DNA from: Megascapheus bottae
Lineage: Eukaryota > Chordata > Mammalia > Rodentia > Geomyidae
Direction of reading: 5' to 3'
Length of the DNA stretch: 64,000 nucleotides
Assembly: GCA_024803745.1 (NCBI GenBank)
Contig: JANJXV010000044.1
Coordinates: 454,001-518,000, forward strand
This document shows, in pieces, positions 39,486-52,313 of the stretch. The notes beneath the pieces are model-generated. The model was given only the letters and a program-made list of their open reading frames with translations. It had not been told where the DNA came from and did not search any database. The position numbers were made by a program, and so were the translations under genes. Every line of letters starts with the position of its first letter. Positions within the stretch are counted from its first letter, which is position 1.

Positions 39486-41190
39486 CTAATCCTAACCTTT
39501 ACCCTAACCCTAACCCTTACCCTAACCCTAACCCCAAACCTATCCCTAACCCTACCCCTAACCCTTACCCTAACCGTAACCTAACCCTAAACCTTACTCT
39601 TACCCTAACCCTATTCCCAAACTTAACCCTAACCCTAAATCGTGCCCTTACCCTAACCCTAAATCTAAACCTAACCCTAATCTTTACCCTAACCCTAACC
39701 CTTACCCTAACCCTAAACCCAAACGTATCCCTAACCCTAAACCTAACCCTAACCCAAACCTATCCCTAACCATAACCCTAACCCTAACCCTAACCCAAAC
39801 CTATCCCTAACCCTAACCCTAACCCTAAGCCTAAACCGTATCCTTACCCTAACCCTAAATCTAACCCTAACCCTAACCTTAACCCCTAACCCTAACCCTA
39901 AACCTAACCCTAAAACTTAACCTTAAGCTAAACCTAACCCTAACCCTAACCCTTACACTTACCCTAACCCTAACCCTAAACCTAACACTAACCCTAACCT
40001 TAACTCTAACTCTAACCCTAACCCTAACCCTTACCCTTTTCCTAACCTTAACCCTAAACCTTACACTTACCCTTACCCTAACCCTAACCCTAACCCTAAC
40101 CCTAACCATAAATCTAATCCTTAGTCTTAACCTAACCTTAACCCTAACCCTAGCCCTTACCCTACCTCTAAATCTAACCCTTATGGTAACCCTAACCCTA
40201 ACCCTAACCCCTAACCCTAACCCTAACCCTAAGCCTATCCCTTACCCTTACCCTAATCCTAACCCTTACCCTTTCCCCAACCCTAACACTAACCCTAACC
40301 TTAACCCTAATCCTAAAAATAACCCTAACCCTAACCCTTACCTTTACCCTAAGCCTAACCCTAAATCTAAACCTAACCCTAATCCTAACCCTAACCCTAA
40401 CCCTAAACCTAAACTTAACCCTAACCCTAACCCTAAACCTTACCATTACCCTTACTCTAACCCTAACCCTAAACTTAACCCTAACTCTAAAACTAAGCCT
40501 TACCCTCACCCTAACCCTAAACTTAACCCTAACCCTAAATTTAAGCCTTAACATTATCCTAACCCTAAACCTAACCCAAATCCTAACCCTAATCCTAACA
40601 CTTACCCTTACACTAACCCTAACCCTAACACTTACCCTTACCCTAACCCTAACCCTAACCTTAACCCCAACCCTAAACCTAAACAAACCCTAAGGCTAAC
40701 CCTTACCCTTACCCTAACCCTAACGCTAAACCTAACCCTAACCCTAACACTTACCCTTGCCCTAACCTTAACCCTAAACCTAACCCTTACCCTAACCCTA
40801 ACCATAACCCTAACCCTTACACTAACACTAACCCTAACTCTAACCCCTATCCCTAACCTGTACCCTAAACCTAACCCTAACCCCTAACCCTAACCCTTAA
40901 GCTAACCCTAACCCTAACCCTAACCCTTACCCTTACCCTAAACCTAACCCTAACTCTAACCCTAACACTAACCCAAACCCTAACCCTTACCCTAACCCTT
41001 ACCCTAACCCTTAGCCTAACCCTAACACTAACCTTAATATTTACCCTATCCCTAAACCTATCCCTAACCCTTACCCTTTCCCTAACCCTAACTCTACCTT
41101 CAACCCTAACCCTAAACCTAACACTAACCCTAACCCTAACCCTAACCCTAACATTTACCCTAACCCTAAACCTTACCCTAACCCTAACCC
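39486..41190. repeat. Transition block between left and right domains
   Basis: 39,490-40,560 is a relative of 23,950-25,000 and 26,000-26,750 (AAATCGTGCCC, CCTAAACCGTATCC, CCCTTATGGTAACC). 40,560-40,860 resembles 21,130-21,450. From about 40,870 it becomes less like any earlier block, and the first CTTTGCC right-domain marker appears at 41,196. No gene is present. Confidence 0.6.
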
Positions 41191-44100
41191 CAAACCTTTG
41201 CCTAACCCTAACCCTAACCCTAACCCTTACACCTAACCCTAACCCTAACCCCAACCCTAACCCTTACTCTTACCCTAACCCTAACCACAAACCTAAAATT
41301 AACCCTAAACCGTACCCTTACCCTAACCCTAAATCTAACCTTAAACCTAACCCTAACCCCTAACCTTAACCCTAACCCTAACCCTAAACCTAACTCTAAC
41401 CCTAACCCTAACCCTTACCCTAACCCTAACCCTAAAGCTAACCCTAAACCTAACCCTAACCCTAACCCTAACACTTACCCTTACCCTAACCCTAAACCTA
41501 ACCCTAACCCTAACCCTAACACTAATCCTTACCCTAACCCTAACCCTAACCCTAATCCTCCCCTAACCCTAACCCTAACCCTAACTTTAACCCTAACCCT
41601 AACCCTAACCCTTACCCTAACCCTAAACCTAACCCTTATCCTTACCCTAACCCTAACCCTATCCTTAACACTTACCCTAACCCTAACCCTAACCCTAAAC
41701 TTAATGCTAACCCTAACCCTAACCCTACCCCTTACCTTAACCCTAAACTTTTCCCTAACCCTACCCATAATCCTAACCCCAACCCTTACCCTTATCCTAA
41801 ACTTAACCTTAAAACTTACACTTACCCTTTTCCTAACCCTAACCCTTACACTAACCCTATCCCTAACACTTACCCTTATCCTAACTTTAACCCTAACCCT
41901 AACTCTAAAGTTTACGCTAACCCTAACGCTAACTCTGAGCCTTAGCCTTACCCCAACTCTAACCTTAAACCTAACTGTAACCCTAACGCTAAACCTAACC
42001 CTTACCCTTACATTAAGCCTAACCCTAACCTTATCGCCAACCCTAAACCAACCCTAACCCTAATCCTAATGCTTGCCCTTACCCTAACCGTAACCATAAC
42101 ACTACGCTAGCACTTACACTTACTCTAACCTTAACCCTAACCCTAACGCTAACTTTTTTCATAAACCTAACCCTAACCCTTACCCTAAGCCTAACCCTAA
42201 CCCTATCCTAACCACTAAGCATAGCAATAACCCTAACCATAACCCTAACCATAACCCTAACACTAACCCTTACCCTTACCCTAACCCTAACCCTACATCT
42301 AACCCTAAACCTAACCCTAAACCTAACCCTTAACCTAACCCTAACCCTAACCCTAACCCTAACCATAACCCTAACCCTAACCCTAACTCTAAACCTAACA
42401 CTAACCCTAACCTTAACCCTAACCCTAACTCTTACCCTTACCCTAACCCTAACCTAAACCTAACCCTTACACTTACCCTAACCCTAAACCTAACCCTAAC
42501 CTCTAACCCTAAACATAACCCTAACCTAACTCTAACCCTTAGTCTTAACCTAACCCTAACCCTAACCCTAGCCCTTACCCTAACCCTAACTCTAAACCTT
42601 AGACTTACCCTAACCCTAACCCTAACACTTACCCTAACCCTAACACTAACCATAACCCCTAACCCTACCCTAAACCTAACCCTCACCCTAACCATAACCA
42701 TAACCATAACCCTAACCCTTACCCTAACACTAACCCTAACTCGAACCCTTAGCCTTACCCTAACCCTAACCCTAACACTTACCCTAAGCCATACCCTAAC
42801 CCTTACCCTAACCCTAACCCTAACCCTAACCATAAACCCTAACCCTAACCCATACCCTAACGGTCACCCTAACCCTAACCCTAATCCTAACCCTTACCCT
42901 AACCCTAACCCGAACCCTAACCCTTACCCTTACCCACACCATAACCCTAAACCCAACCCTAAACCTAACCCTAACCATTAATCTTAACCTAACCTTAACC
43001 CCTAACTTAACCCTAACCCTAACCCTAACCCTTACCCTACCCCTAATCCTTACCCTAACCCTAAACCTAACCCTAACCCTAACCTTAACCCTAACCCTTA
43101 CCCCTACCCTAACCCTAACCCTAAACCTAAGTGTAAACCTAACCCTAACCCTAACAATTACCCTTACCATAACCCTAACCCTAACCCCAAACCTAACCCT
43201 ATCCGTAACCCTAACCCTAACCCTTACCCTAACCCTAAACCTAACCCGTACCCTTACCCGAACCATAACCCCAAACCTAAACCTAACCCTAACCCTAACC
43301 CTAACCTTAAACTTAAACCTAACACTAACCCTAATCCTAACCCTTACCCTAACCCTAACCCTGAACCTAACCCTAACCCTAACCCATACCCTTACACTAA
43401 CCCTAAACCTAAACCTAACCCTAACCCTAATTCTAACCCTAACCCTAACCCTTAAACTTACCGTTACCCTAACTCTAACCCTAAACTTAACCCTGACATT
43501 TACGCTAACCCTAACCCTAACCCTAACCCTAACCCTTACCCTAACTCTAACCTTAAACTTATCCCTAACCCTAACCCTAACCGTAACCCTTACCATAACC
43601 CTAACCCTAACCCTAAACAAACACCCTTACCCTAACCCTAACACTAACCCTAACCCTTACCCTAACCCTAACCCTACCTCTAACCCTAACCCTAACTGTA
43701 ACCCTAACCCTTACCCTTAACCTAACCCTAACACTTACCCTTAGCCTAACGGAACCCTAACCCTAGCCCTTACCCTAACACTAAATCTAACCCTTAGCCT
43801 AACCCTAACCCTAACCTTAACCCTAACCCTAACCCTTACTCTTACCCTAACTCTAACCCCAAACCAAACCCTAAACCTAAACCGTACTCTTACCCTAACC
43901 CTAAATCTAACCCTAACCCTAGCCCCTAACCCTAACCCCAACCCTAAACCTTACCCTTACCCTAACCCTAACCCTAAACCCAACCCTAACCCTAACCCTT
44001 ACCCTTACATTACCCCTAAACCTAACCCCAACCCTAACCCTAACACTAATCCTTACCCTAAGCCTAACCCTAACCCTAATCCTAACCCTAACCCTAACCC

Positions 44101-44206
44101 TAACCCTTACCCTAACGCTAAACTTTACCCTAAAACTAACCCTAATCCTTACCCCAACCCTTACGCTTATCCTAAACTTAACCCTAAACCTTACACTTAC
44201 CCTTAG

Positions 44207-44238
<32 letters not shown>

Positions 44239-44250
44239 CAAACCTTTGCC
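41191..44250. repeat. ~2.8-3.0 kb repeat, copy 1
   Basis: CCACAAACCTAAAATTAACC at 41,285 pairs with 44,332 (offset 3,047). TTTACGCT at 41,911 pairs with 44,693 (offset 2,782), as do CCTTATCGCCAACCC and the following CTTGCCC. AACCTAAACC at 42,451 pairs with 45,239 (offset 2,788), and CCATTAATCTTAACC near 42,975 pairs with 45,755. The offset falls by about 260 bases near the left end, so an internal block is missing or extra there. Many substitutions separate the copies. Confidence 0.75.
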
Positions 44251-47080
44251 TAACCATAACCCTAACCCTAACCCTTACCGTAACCCTAACCCTAACCCCA
44301 ACCCTAACCCTTACTCTTACTCTAACCCTAACCACAAACCTAAAACTAACCCTAAACCGTACCCTTACCCTAACCCTAAATATAACCCTAACCCTAAACG
44401 TAACCCCTAACCCTAACCCTAACCTTAACCTAACCCTAACCCTAACCCTAACCCTAACCTTAAACCTACGCCTAACCCTAAACCTAATCCTAACCCTAAC
44501 CCTAACCCTAACCCTACCGCTAAACGTAACCCTAACCCTAACCCTAACCCTTACCCTACCCTAACCCTAACCCTAACCCTAACCCTTACCCTAACCCTAA
44601 CCCTAACCCTAACCTTAACACTAAACCTAACCCTAACCCTATCCCTAACCATTACCCTTATCCTAACTTTAACCCTAACCCTAACCCTAAACTTTACGCT
44701 CACCCTAACGCTAACTCTGACCCTTAGCCTTAACCTAACTCTAACCTTAAACCTAACCCTAACCCTAACGCTAAACCTAACACTTACCCTTCCCTTAAGC
44801 CTAACCCTAACCTTATCGCCAACCCTAAACCAACCCTAACCCTAATCCTAACGCTTGCCCTTACCCTAACTGTAACCCTAACCCTAACGCTAGCACTTAC
44901 CCTTACTCTAACCCTAACCCTAACCCTAACGCTAACTTTTATCCTAAAACTAACCCTAACCCGTACCTAAGCCTAACCCTAACCCTAACCTAAACACTAA
45001 GCATAACAAAAACCCTAACCCTAACCCTAACCCTTACCCTTACCCTAACCCTAACCCTACATCTATCCCTAAACCTAACCCTAACCCTAACCCTTAACCT
45101 AACACTAACCCTTACCCTTAGCCTAACCCGAACCCTAACCCTAACCTTAACCCTAACCCTAACTCTAAACCTAACACTAACCCTAACCTTAACCCTAACC
45201 CTAACCCTAACCCTAACCCTTACCCTTACCCTAACCCTAACCTAAACCTAACCCTTACACTTACCCTAACCCTAAACCTAACCCTAACCTCTAACCCTAA
45301 CCATAACCCTAACCTAACTCTAACCCTTAGTCTTAACCTAACCCTAACTCTAACCCTAGTCCTTACCCTAACCCTAACTCTAACCCTTAGACTTACCCTA
45401 ACCCTAACCCTAACACTTACCCTAACCCTAACACTAACCATAACCCCTAACCCTACCCTAACCCTAACCCTCACCCTATCCCTAACGATAATCATAACCC
45501 TAAACCTTACCCTAACACTAACCCTAACTCTAACCCTTAGCCTTAACCTAACCCTAACCCTAACACTTACCCTAAGCCATACTCTAACCCTTACCCTAAC
45601 CCTAACCATAACCATAACCCCTAACCCTAACCCATACCGTAACGGTCACCCTAACCCTAACCCTAATCCTAACACTTACCCTAACCCTAACCCGAACCCT
45701 AAGACTTACCCTTACCCTCACCATAAACCTAACCCCAACCCTAAACCTAACCCTAACCATTAATCTTAACCTAACCTTAACCCCGAACCTATCCCTAACC
45801 CTAACCCTAACCCTTACCCTACCACTAATCCTTACCCTAACCCTAAACCTAACCCTAACCCTAACCTTAACCCTAACCTTTACCCCTACCTTAACCCTAA
45901 CCCTAAACCTAACTCTAAACCTAACCCTAATCCTAACCCTTACCCTTACCATAAACCTATCCCTAACCCCAAACCTAACCCTATCCGTAACCCTAACCCT
46001 AACCCTTACCCTGACCCTAAACCTAAGCCATACCCTTACCCTAACCCTAACCCCAAACCTAACCCTAACCCTAACCCTAACCCTAATCTTAAACCTAAAC
46101 CTAACACTAACCCGAATCCTAACCCTTACCCTAACCCTAACCCTGAACCTAACCCTAACCCTAACCCATACCCTTACAATAAGCCTAACCCTAAACATAT
46201 CCCTAACCCCAATTCTAACCCTAACCCTAACCCTTACACTTACCCTTACCCTAACTCTAACCCTAAACTTAACCCTAACCTTTACGCTAACCCTAACCCT
46301 AACCCTAACCCTAACCCTTACCCTAACTCTAACCTTAAACTTAACCCTAACCCTAACCCTTACCCTAACCGTAACCCTTACCCTTACATTAACCCTAACC
46401 CTAACCTTAACTCCAAATCTAACCCTACCCATAACGGTTACCCTTACCATAACCCTAACCTTAACCGTAAAGTAAACAACCTAACCCTAACACTAACCCT
46501 AACCCTTACCCTTACCCTAACCCTAGCCCTACCTCTAACCTTAACCCTAACCGTAACCCTAACCCTTACCCTAAACCTAACCCTAACCCTTACCCTTAGC
46601 CTAACGCTAACCCTAACCCTAGCCCTTACCCTAACCCTAAATCTAACCCTTAGCCTAACCCTAACCCTAACCTTAACCCTAACCCTAACCCTTACTCTTA
46701 CCCTAACTCTAACCCCAAACCAAACCTTAAACCTAAACCGTACCCTTACCCTAACCCTAAATCTAACACTAACCCTAACCCTAACCCCTAACCCTAACAC
46801 CAACCCTAACCCTTATCCTTACCCTAACCCTAACCCCAACCCTAACCCTAACACTAGTCCTTACCCTAAGCCTAACCCTAACCCTAATCCTAACCCTAAC
46901 CCTAACCCTAACCCTAATCCTAACCCTAACCCCTACCCTTACATTAACCCTAAACCTAAACCCAACCCTAACCCTAACACTAAACATTACCCTAAGCGTA
47001 ACCCTAACCCTAATCCTAACCCTAACCCTAACCCTAACCCTAAACTTAACCCTAACCCTAATCCTTACCCTAACCCTAAA
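44251..47080. repeat. ~2.8-3.0 kb repeat, copy 2
   Basis: Same barcode order as 41,191-44,250. Its right part (46,590-47,030) follows 43,740-44,100, including CCTAGCCCTTACCC and ACTCTAACCCCAAACC. It also includes one ACTAGTCCTTA near 46,853, a left-domain barcode inside the right domain. No gene is present. Confidence 0.73.
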
Positions 47081-47949
47081 AATAACCCTAACCCTAACCT
47101 TAACCCAAAATCTTACCCTTACCCTAACCCTAACCCTAACCCTAACCCTAAACCTAACCCTAACCCTAACCCCTACCCTTACTCTAACATTAACCCTATC
47201 CCTAAACCAAACACCTTAGCCTAACTGTAACCCTAACCCTAAAACTAATTTTACCCTAAACCTAACCCTAACCCTAACACATACCCTAACCCTAACCCTA
47301 ACCCCAACCCCTAAACCTAACCCTTACCCTAACCCTAAACCTAACCCTTACCCTTACCCAAACCCTAACCCTAACACTAACCCTAACCTTAATTCTAACC
47401 CTAACCCTAACCCTAACCCTTACCCTTATCCTAAACTTAACCCTAAACCTTACACTTACCCTTACCCTAACCCTAATCCTAACCCTAACCCTAAATCTAA
47501 CCCTTAGTCTTAACCTAACCCTAACCCTAACCCTAGCCCTTACCCTAACCTAAATCTAACCCTTAGCCTAAACCTAACCGTAACCCTAACCCCTAACCCT
47601 AACCCTAACCCAAACCCTATCCCTTACCCTTACCCTAACCCAAACCCTTACCTTTTCCCCAAACCTAACCCTAACCCTAACCCTAACCTTAACCCTAACC
47701 CTAAACCTAACCCTAACCCTAACCCTTACGTTTACCCTAAGCCTAACCCTAAATCTAAACCTAACCCTAATCCTAACCCTAACCCTAACCCTAAACCTAA
47801 ACTTAACCCTAACCCTAACCTTCACCCTTACCCTTACCCTAACCCTAACCCTAAACCTAACCCTAAATCTAAAACTAATCCTTAACCTCAAGCTAACCCT
47901 AAACCTAACCCTAACCCTACACCTAACCTTAACCTTAACCTTATCCTAA
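47081..47949. repeat. Left-domain-type segment inside the right domain
   Basis: CCAAACACCTTAGCC at 47,217 begins a stretch that reads like 16,241-16,600 and later like 24,600-25,000. The section 47,586-47,940 includes CCTCAAGCTAACC, which is repeated at 49,421 (offset 1,535). No gene is present. Confidence 0.65.
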
Positions 47950-48790
47950 CCCTAACCCTTATCCAACGCTAACCCTAACCCTAACCCTAACCATTACCCT
48001 AACCCTAAACCTAACCCTAACCTAACCCTAACCCTAACCCTAACCCTAACCTTAATGCTAACCCTAATCCTAACCCTAACCCTAACCCTTACCCTAACCC
48101 TAAACTTTACCCTAACCCTAACCCTAACCCCAACCCTTAACCTTACCCTAACCCTAACCCTACCTCTAACCCTAACCCTAACCCTAACCATAACCCTTAC
48201 CCTAACCCTTACCCTAAACCTAACCCTAACCCTCACCCTAACCCTAACTCTTACCCTAACCGTAACACTAACCCTAACCCTAAACCTAACCCTAACCCTA
48301 TCCCTAACTCTTACCCTTACCCTAACCTTAACCCTAAACCTAACCCTAAACTTTACACTAACCCTAACCCTAACCCTAACCCTAACCCTTACCCTTACCC
48401 TAACTCTAACCTTAAACCCAACCCTAACCCTAACCCTAAACCTAACCTTACCCTTACCCTAACCTAATCATAACCTTAACGCCAACACTAAACCCAACCC
48501 TAACCCTAACCCTAACGCTTACCCTTACCCTAACCATAATCCTAACCCTAAACCTCACACTTACCTTACCCTAACCCTAACCCTAACCCTAACTTTTACC
48601 CTAACCCTAACCCTAACGCTTACCCTAAACCTAACCCTAACCCTAACCAAACCCCTAAACATAACCCTTACCCTAACCCTAACCCTAACCCTAACCCTTA
48701 CCCTTACCCTAAACCTAACCCTACATCTAACGCAAACCCTAACCCTAACCCTTAACCTAACCCTAACCCTAACCCTTAGCCTAACCCTAA
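47950..48790. repeat. ~0.84 kb segment duplicated at 49,924-50,757
   Basis: CTTATCCAACGCTAACCC near 47,958 and 49,932, CTTAATGCTAACC (ATG at 48,055 and 50,029), CCTACCTCTAACC, and CTAATCATAACC versus CTACTCATAACC recur at an offset of 1,974, falling by one hexamer towards the right. The next 1.1 kb is different in the two places. Confidence 0.88.
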
Positions 48791-49942
48791 CCTAACCCTA
48801 ACCTTAGCCCTTACCCTAACCCTAACCCGAACCCTAACCCTTACACTAACCCTAAACCTAACCCTAAATCTAAAACTAATCCTTAACCTCACCCTAACCC
48901 TAAACCTAACCTTAACCCTAACCCTAACCTTAACCCTTAACCTTATCCTAACCCTAAACCTAACCCAAACCCTAACCCTAATTCTACCACTTACCCTTAC
49001 ACTAACCCTAACCCTAACACTTACCCTTACCCTAACCCTAACCCTAACCTTAAACCCAACCCTAAACCTAAACCTAACCCTAACGCTAACCCTTACCCTT
49101 ACCCTAACTCTAACCCCATCCCTAACCCTCACCCTATCACTTACCCTTACCCTAACCTAACCCTAACCTTAGCCCTTACCCTAACCCTATCCCTAACCTA
49201 ACCCTAACACTAACCCTAAAACTAACTCTAACCCCTATCCCTAACCCTTACCCTAAACCTAAACCTAACCACTAACCCTAACCCTTACCCTAACCCTAAC
49301 CCTAACCCTAACCCTTACCCTTACCCTAACCCTAACCCTAATTCTAACCCTAGCACTAACCCAAACCCTAACCGTTACCCTAACCCTAAAACTAACCCTA
49401 ACTCTAAAACTAATCCTTAACCTCAAGCTAACCCTAAACCTAACCCTAACCCTACACCTAACCTTAACCCTTAACCTTATCCTAACCCTAAACCTAACCC
49501 AAACCCTAACCCTAATCCTAACACTTACCCTTACACTAACCCTAACCCTAACACTTACCCTTACCCTAACCCTAACCATAACCCCAACCCTAAACCTAAA
49601 CCTAACCCTAACGCTAACCCTTACCCTTACCCTGACCCTAACGCTAACCCTAAACCTAAAACTAACACTTACCCTTGCCCTAACCCTAAACCTAACCCTA
49701 ACCCTTACCCTAACCCTAACCCTAACCATAACCCTTACACTAACCCTAAACCTAACTCTAACCCCTATCCCTAACACTTACCCTAAACCTAAACTTAACC
49801 CCTAACCCTAAACCCTACCCTACCCTAACCCTAACCCTAACCCTTACCCTTAACCTAACCCTAATCCTAACTCTAACCCTAGCACTAACCCAAACCCTGA
49901 CCCTAACCCTAACCCTAACCCTAACCTAACCCTTATCCAACG
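48791..49942. repeat. Spacer block with two CCTTAACCTC-type copies
   Basis: 48,780-49,140 and 49,390-49,780 are related to each other and to 47,586-47,900 (AAACTAATCCTTAACCTC, CACTTACCCTTACACTAACC). The latter stretch shares CCTCAAGCTAACC and CCCTACACCTAACC with 47,886. No gene is present. Confidence 0.65.
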
Positions 49943-52313
49943 CTAACCCTAACCCTAACCCTAACCATTACCCTAACCCTAAACCTAACCCTAACCTAAC
50001 CCTAACCCTAACCCTAACCCTAACCTTAATGCTAACCCTAATCCTAACCCTAACCCTAACCCTTACCCTAACCCTAAACTTTACCCTAACCCTAACCCTA
50101 ACCCCAACCCTTAACCTTACCCTAACCCTAACCCTACCTCTAACCCTAACCCTAACCCTAACCATAACCCTTACCCTAACCCTTACCCTAAACCTAACCC
50201 TAACCCTCACCCTAACCCTAACTCTTACCCTAACCGTAACACTAACCCTAACCCTAAACCTAAACCTAACCCTATCCCTAACTCTTACCCTTACCCTAAC
50301 CTTAACCCTAAACCTAACCCTAAACTTTACGCTAACCCTAACCCTAACCCTAACCCTTACCCTTACCCTAACTCTAACCTTAAACCCAACCCTAACCCTA
50401 ACCCTAAACCTATCCTTACCCTTACCCTAACCTACTCATAACCTTAACGCCAACACTAAACCCAACCCTAACCCTAACCCTAACGCTTACCCTTACCCTA
50501 ACCATAATCCTAACCCTAAATCTCACACTTACCTTACCCTAACCCTAAACCTAACCCTAACTTTTACCCTAACCCTAACCCTAACGCTTACCCTAAACCT
50601 AACCCTAACCCTAACCAAACCCCTAAACATAACCCTTACCCTAACCCTAACCCTAACCCTAACCCTTACCCTTACCCTAAACCTAACCCTACATCTAACG
50701 CAAACCCTAACCCTAACCCTTAACCTAACCCTAACCCTAACCCTTAGCCTAACCCTAACCCTAAACCTAACCTTAAACCTCACCGTAACCCTAATCCCTC
50801 CCTTTCCCTAACCCTAACCCTAAACCTAACACTAACCCTAACCTTAACCCTAACCCTATCCCTAACCCTAACCCTTACCCTTACTCTAAACTTAACCCTA
50901 AACCTAACCTTTACCCAAACCCTAACCCTAACCCTAACCCCTAACCCTAACCCTAACCCTAACTCTAACCCTTAGTCTTAACCTAACCCTAAACCTAACC
51001 CTAGGTCTTACCCTAACCCTAACTCTAAACCTTAGCCTTACCCTAACCCTAACCCTAACCATTACCCTAAACCTAACACTAACCCTAACCCCTAACCCTA
51101 ACCCTAATCCTAACCCTCACCCTAACCCTAACCCTAAGAATAACCCTTACCCTAACACTAACTCTAACTGTAACCCCTAGCCTTACCCTAAACCTAACCC
51201 CAAATGTAACGCCTACCCTAACCCTAACCCTAACCCTTACCCTAACCCTAACCCTAACCCTAACCTCTAAACCTAACCCATACCCTAACACTCACCCTAA
51301 CCCTAACCCTATCCCTAAACCTTACACTAACCCTAACACGAACCGTAACCCTTACCCTTACCCCCATCCTAACCCTAACCCCAACCCTAAACCTAAACCT
51401 AACCCTAACCCTAACCCTAAACTTAATGCTAACCCTAACCCTAACCCTAACCCTAACCCTTACCCTAAACCTAAACTTTACCCTAAACCTAACCCTAATC
51501 CTAACCCCAACCCTTACGCTTATCCTAAACTTAACCCTAAGCCTTACACTTACCCTTACCCTAACCCTAACCCTTACCCTAACCCTAACCCCAAACCTTT
51601 GCCTAACCCTAACACTAACACTAACCCTTACCCTAACCCTAACCCTAACCCCAACCCTAACCCTAACACTTACCCTAACCCAAACCCCAAACCTTTGCCT
51701 AACCCTAACCCTAACCCTAACCCCTAACCCTAACCGTAACCCTAACCTAACCCTAACCCTAACCCTAACCCTAACCCTAACCTTAAACCTACGCCTAAAC
51801 CTAACCCTAATTCTAACCCTAACCCTAACCCTAACCCTACCGCTAAACCTAACCCTAACCCTAACCCTAACCCTTACCCTACCCTAACCCTAACCCTAAC
51901 CCTAGCCCTAACCCTTACCCTAACCGTAAACCTAACCCTAACCCTAACCCTAAACTTAATGCTAACCCTAACCCTAACCTTAACCCTTACCCTAACCCTA
52001 AACTTTACCCTAACCCTAACCGTAATCCTAACCCCAACCCTTACCCTTATTCTAAACTTAACCCTAAACCTTACACTTACCCTTATCCTAACCCTAACTC
52101 TTACCCTAACCCTAACCCCAACCCCAAAACTTTGCCTAACCCTTACCCTAACCCTAACCCTAACCCCAACCCTAACCCTTACTCTTACCCTAACCCTAAC
52201 CACAAACCTAACCCTAACCCTAAAACGTACCCTTACCCTAACCCTAACCCTAACCCAACCCTAACCCTTACTCTTACCCTAACCCTAACCCTAACCCTAA
52301 CCTAAACCTAATC
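49943..52313. repeat. 2,371 bp near-identical tandem repeat, copy 1
   Basis: Every landmark recurs exactly 2,371 bases downstream (for example ATG barcodes at 50,029, 51,426 and 51,959 versus 52,400, 53,797 and 54,330; CTTTGCC at 51,597, 51,693 and 52,130 versus 53,968, 54,064 and 54,501). The only difference I noticed is CCTTAAACCTCACC near 50,770 versus CCTTAACCCTCACC near 53,141. Left of 49,943 the copies part (CAACGCTAACC versus CTAATCCTAACC). Confidence 0.96.
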
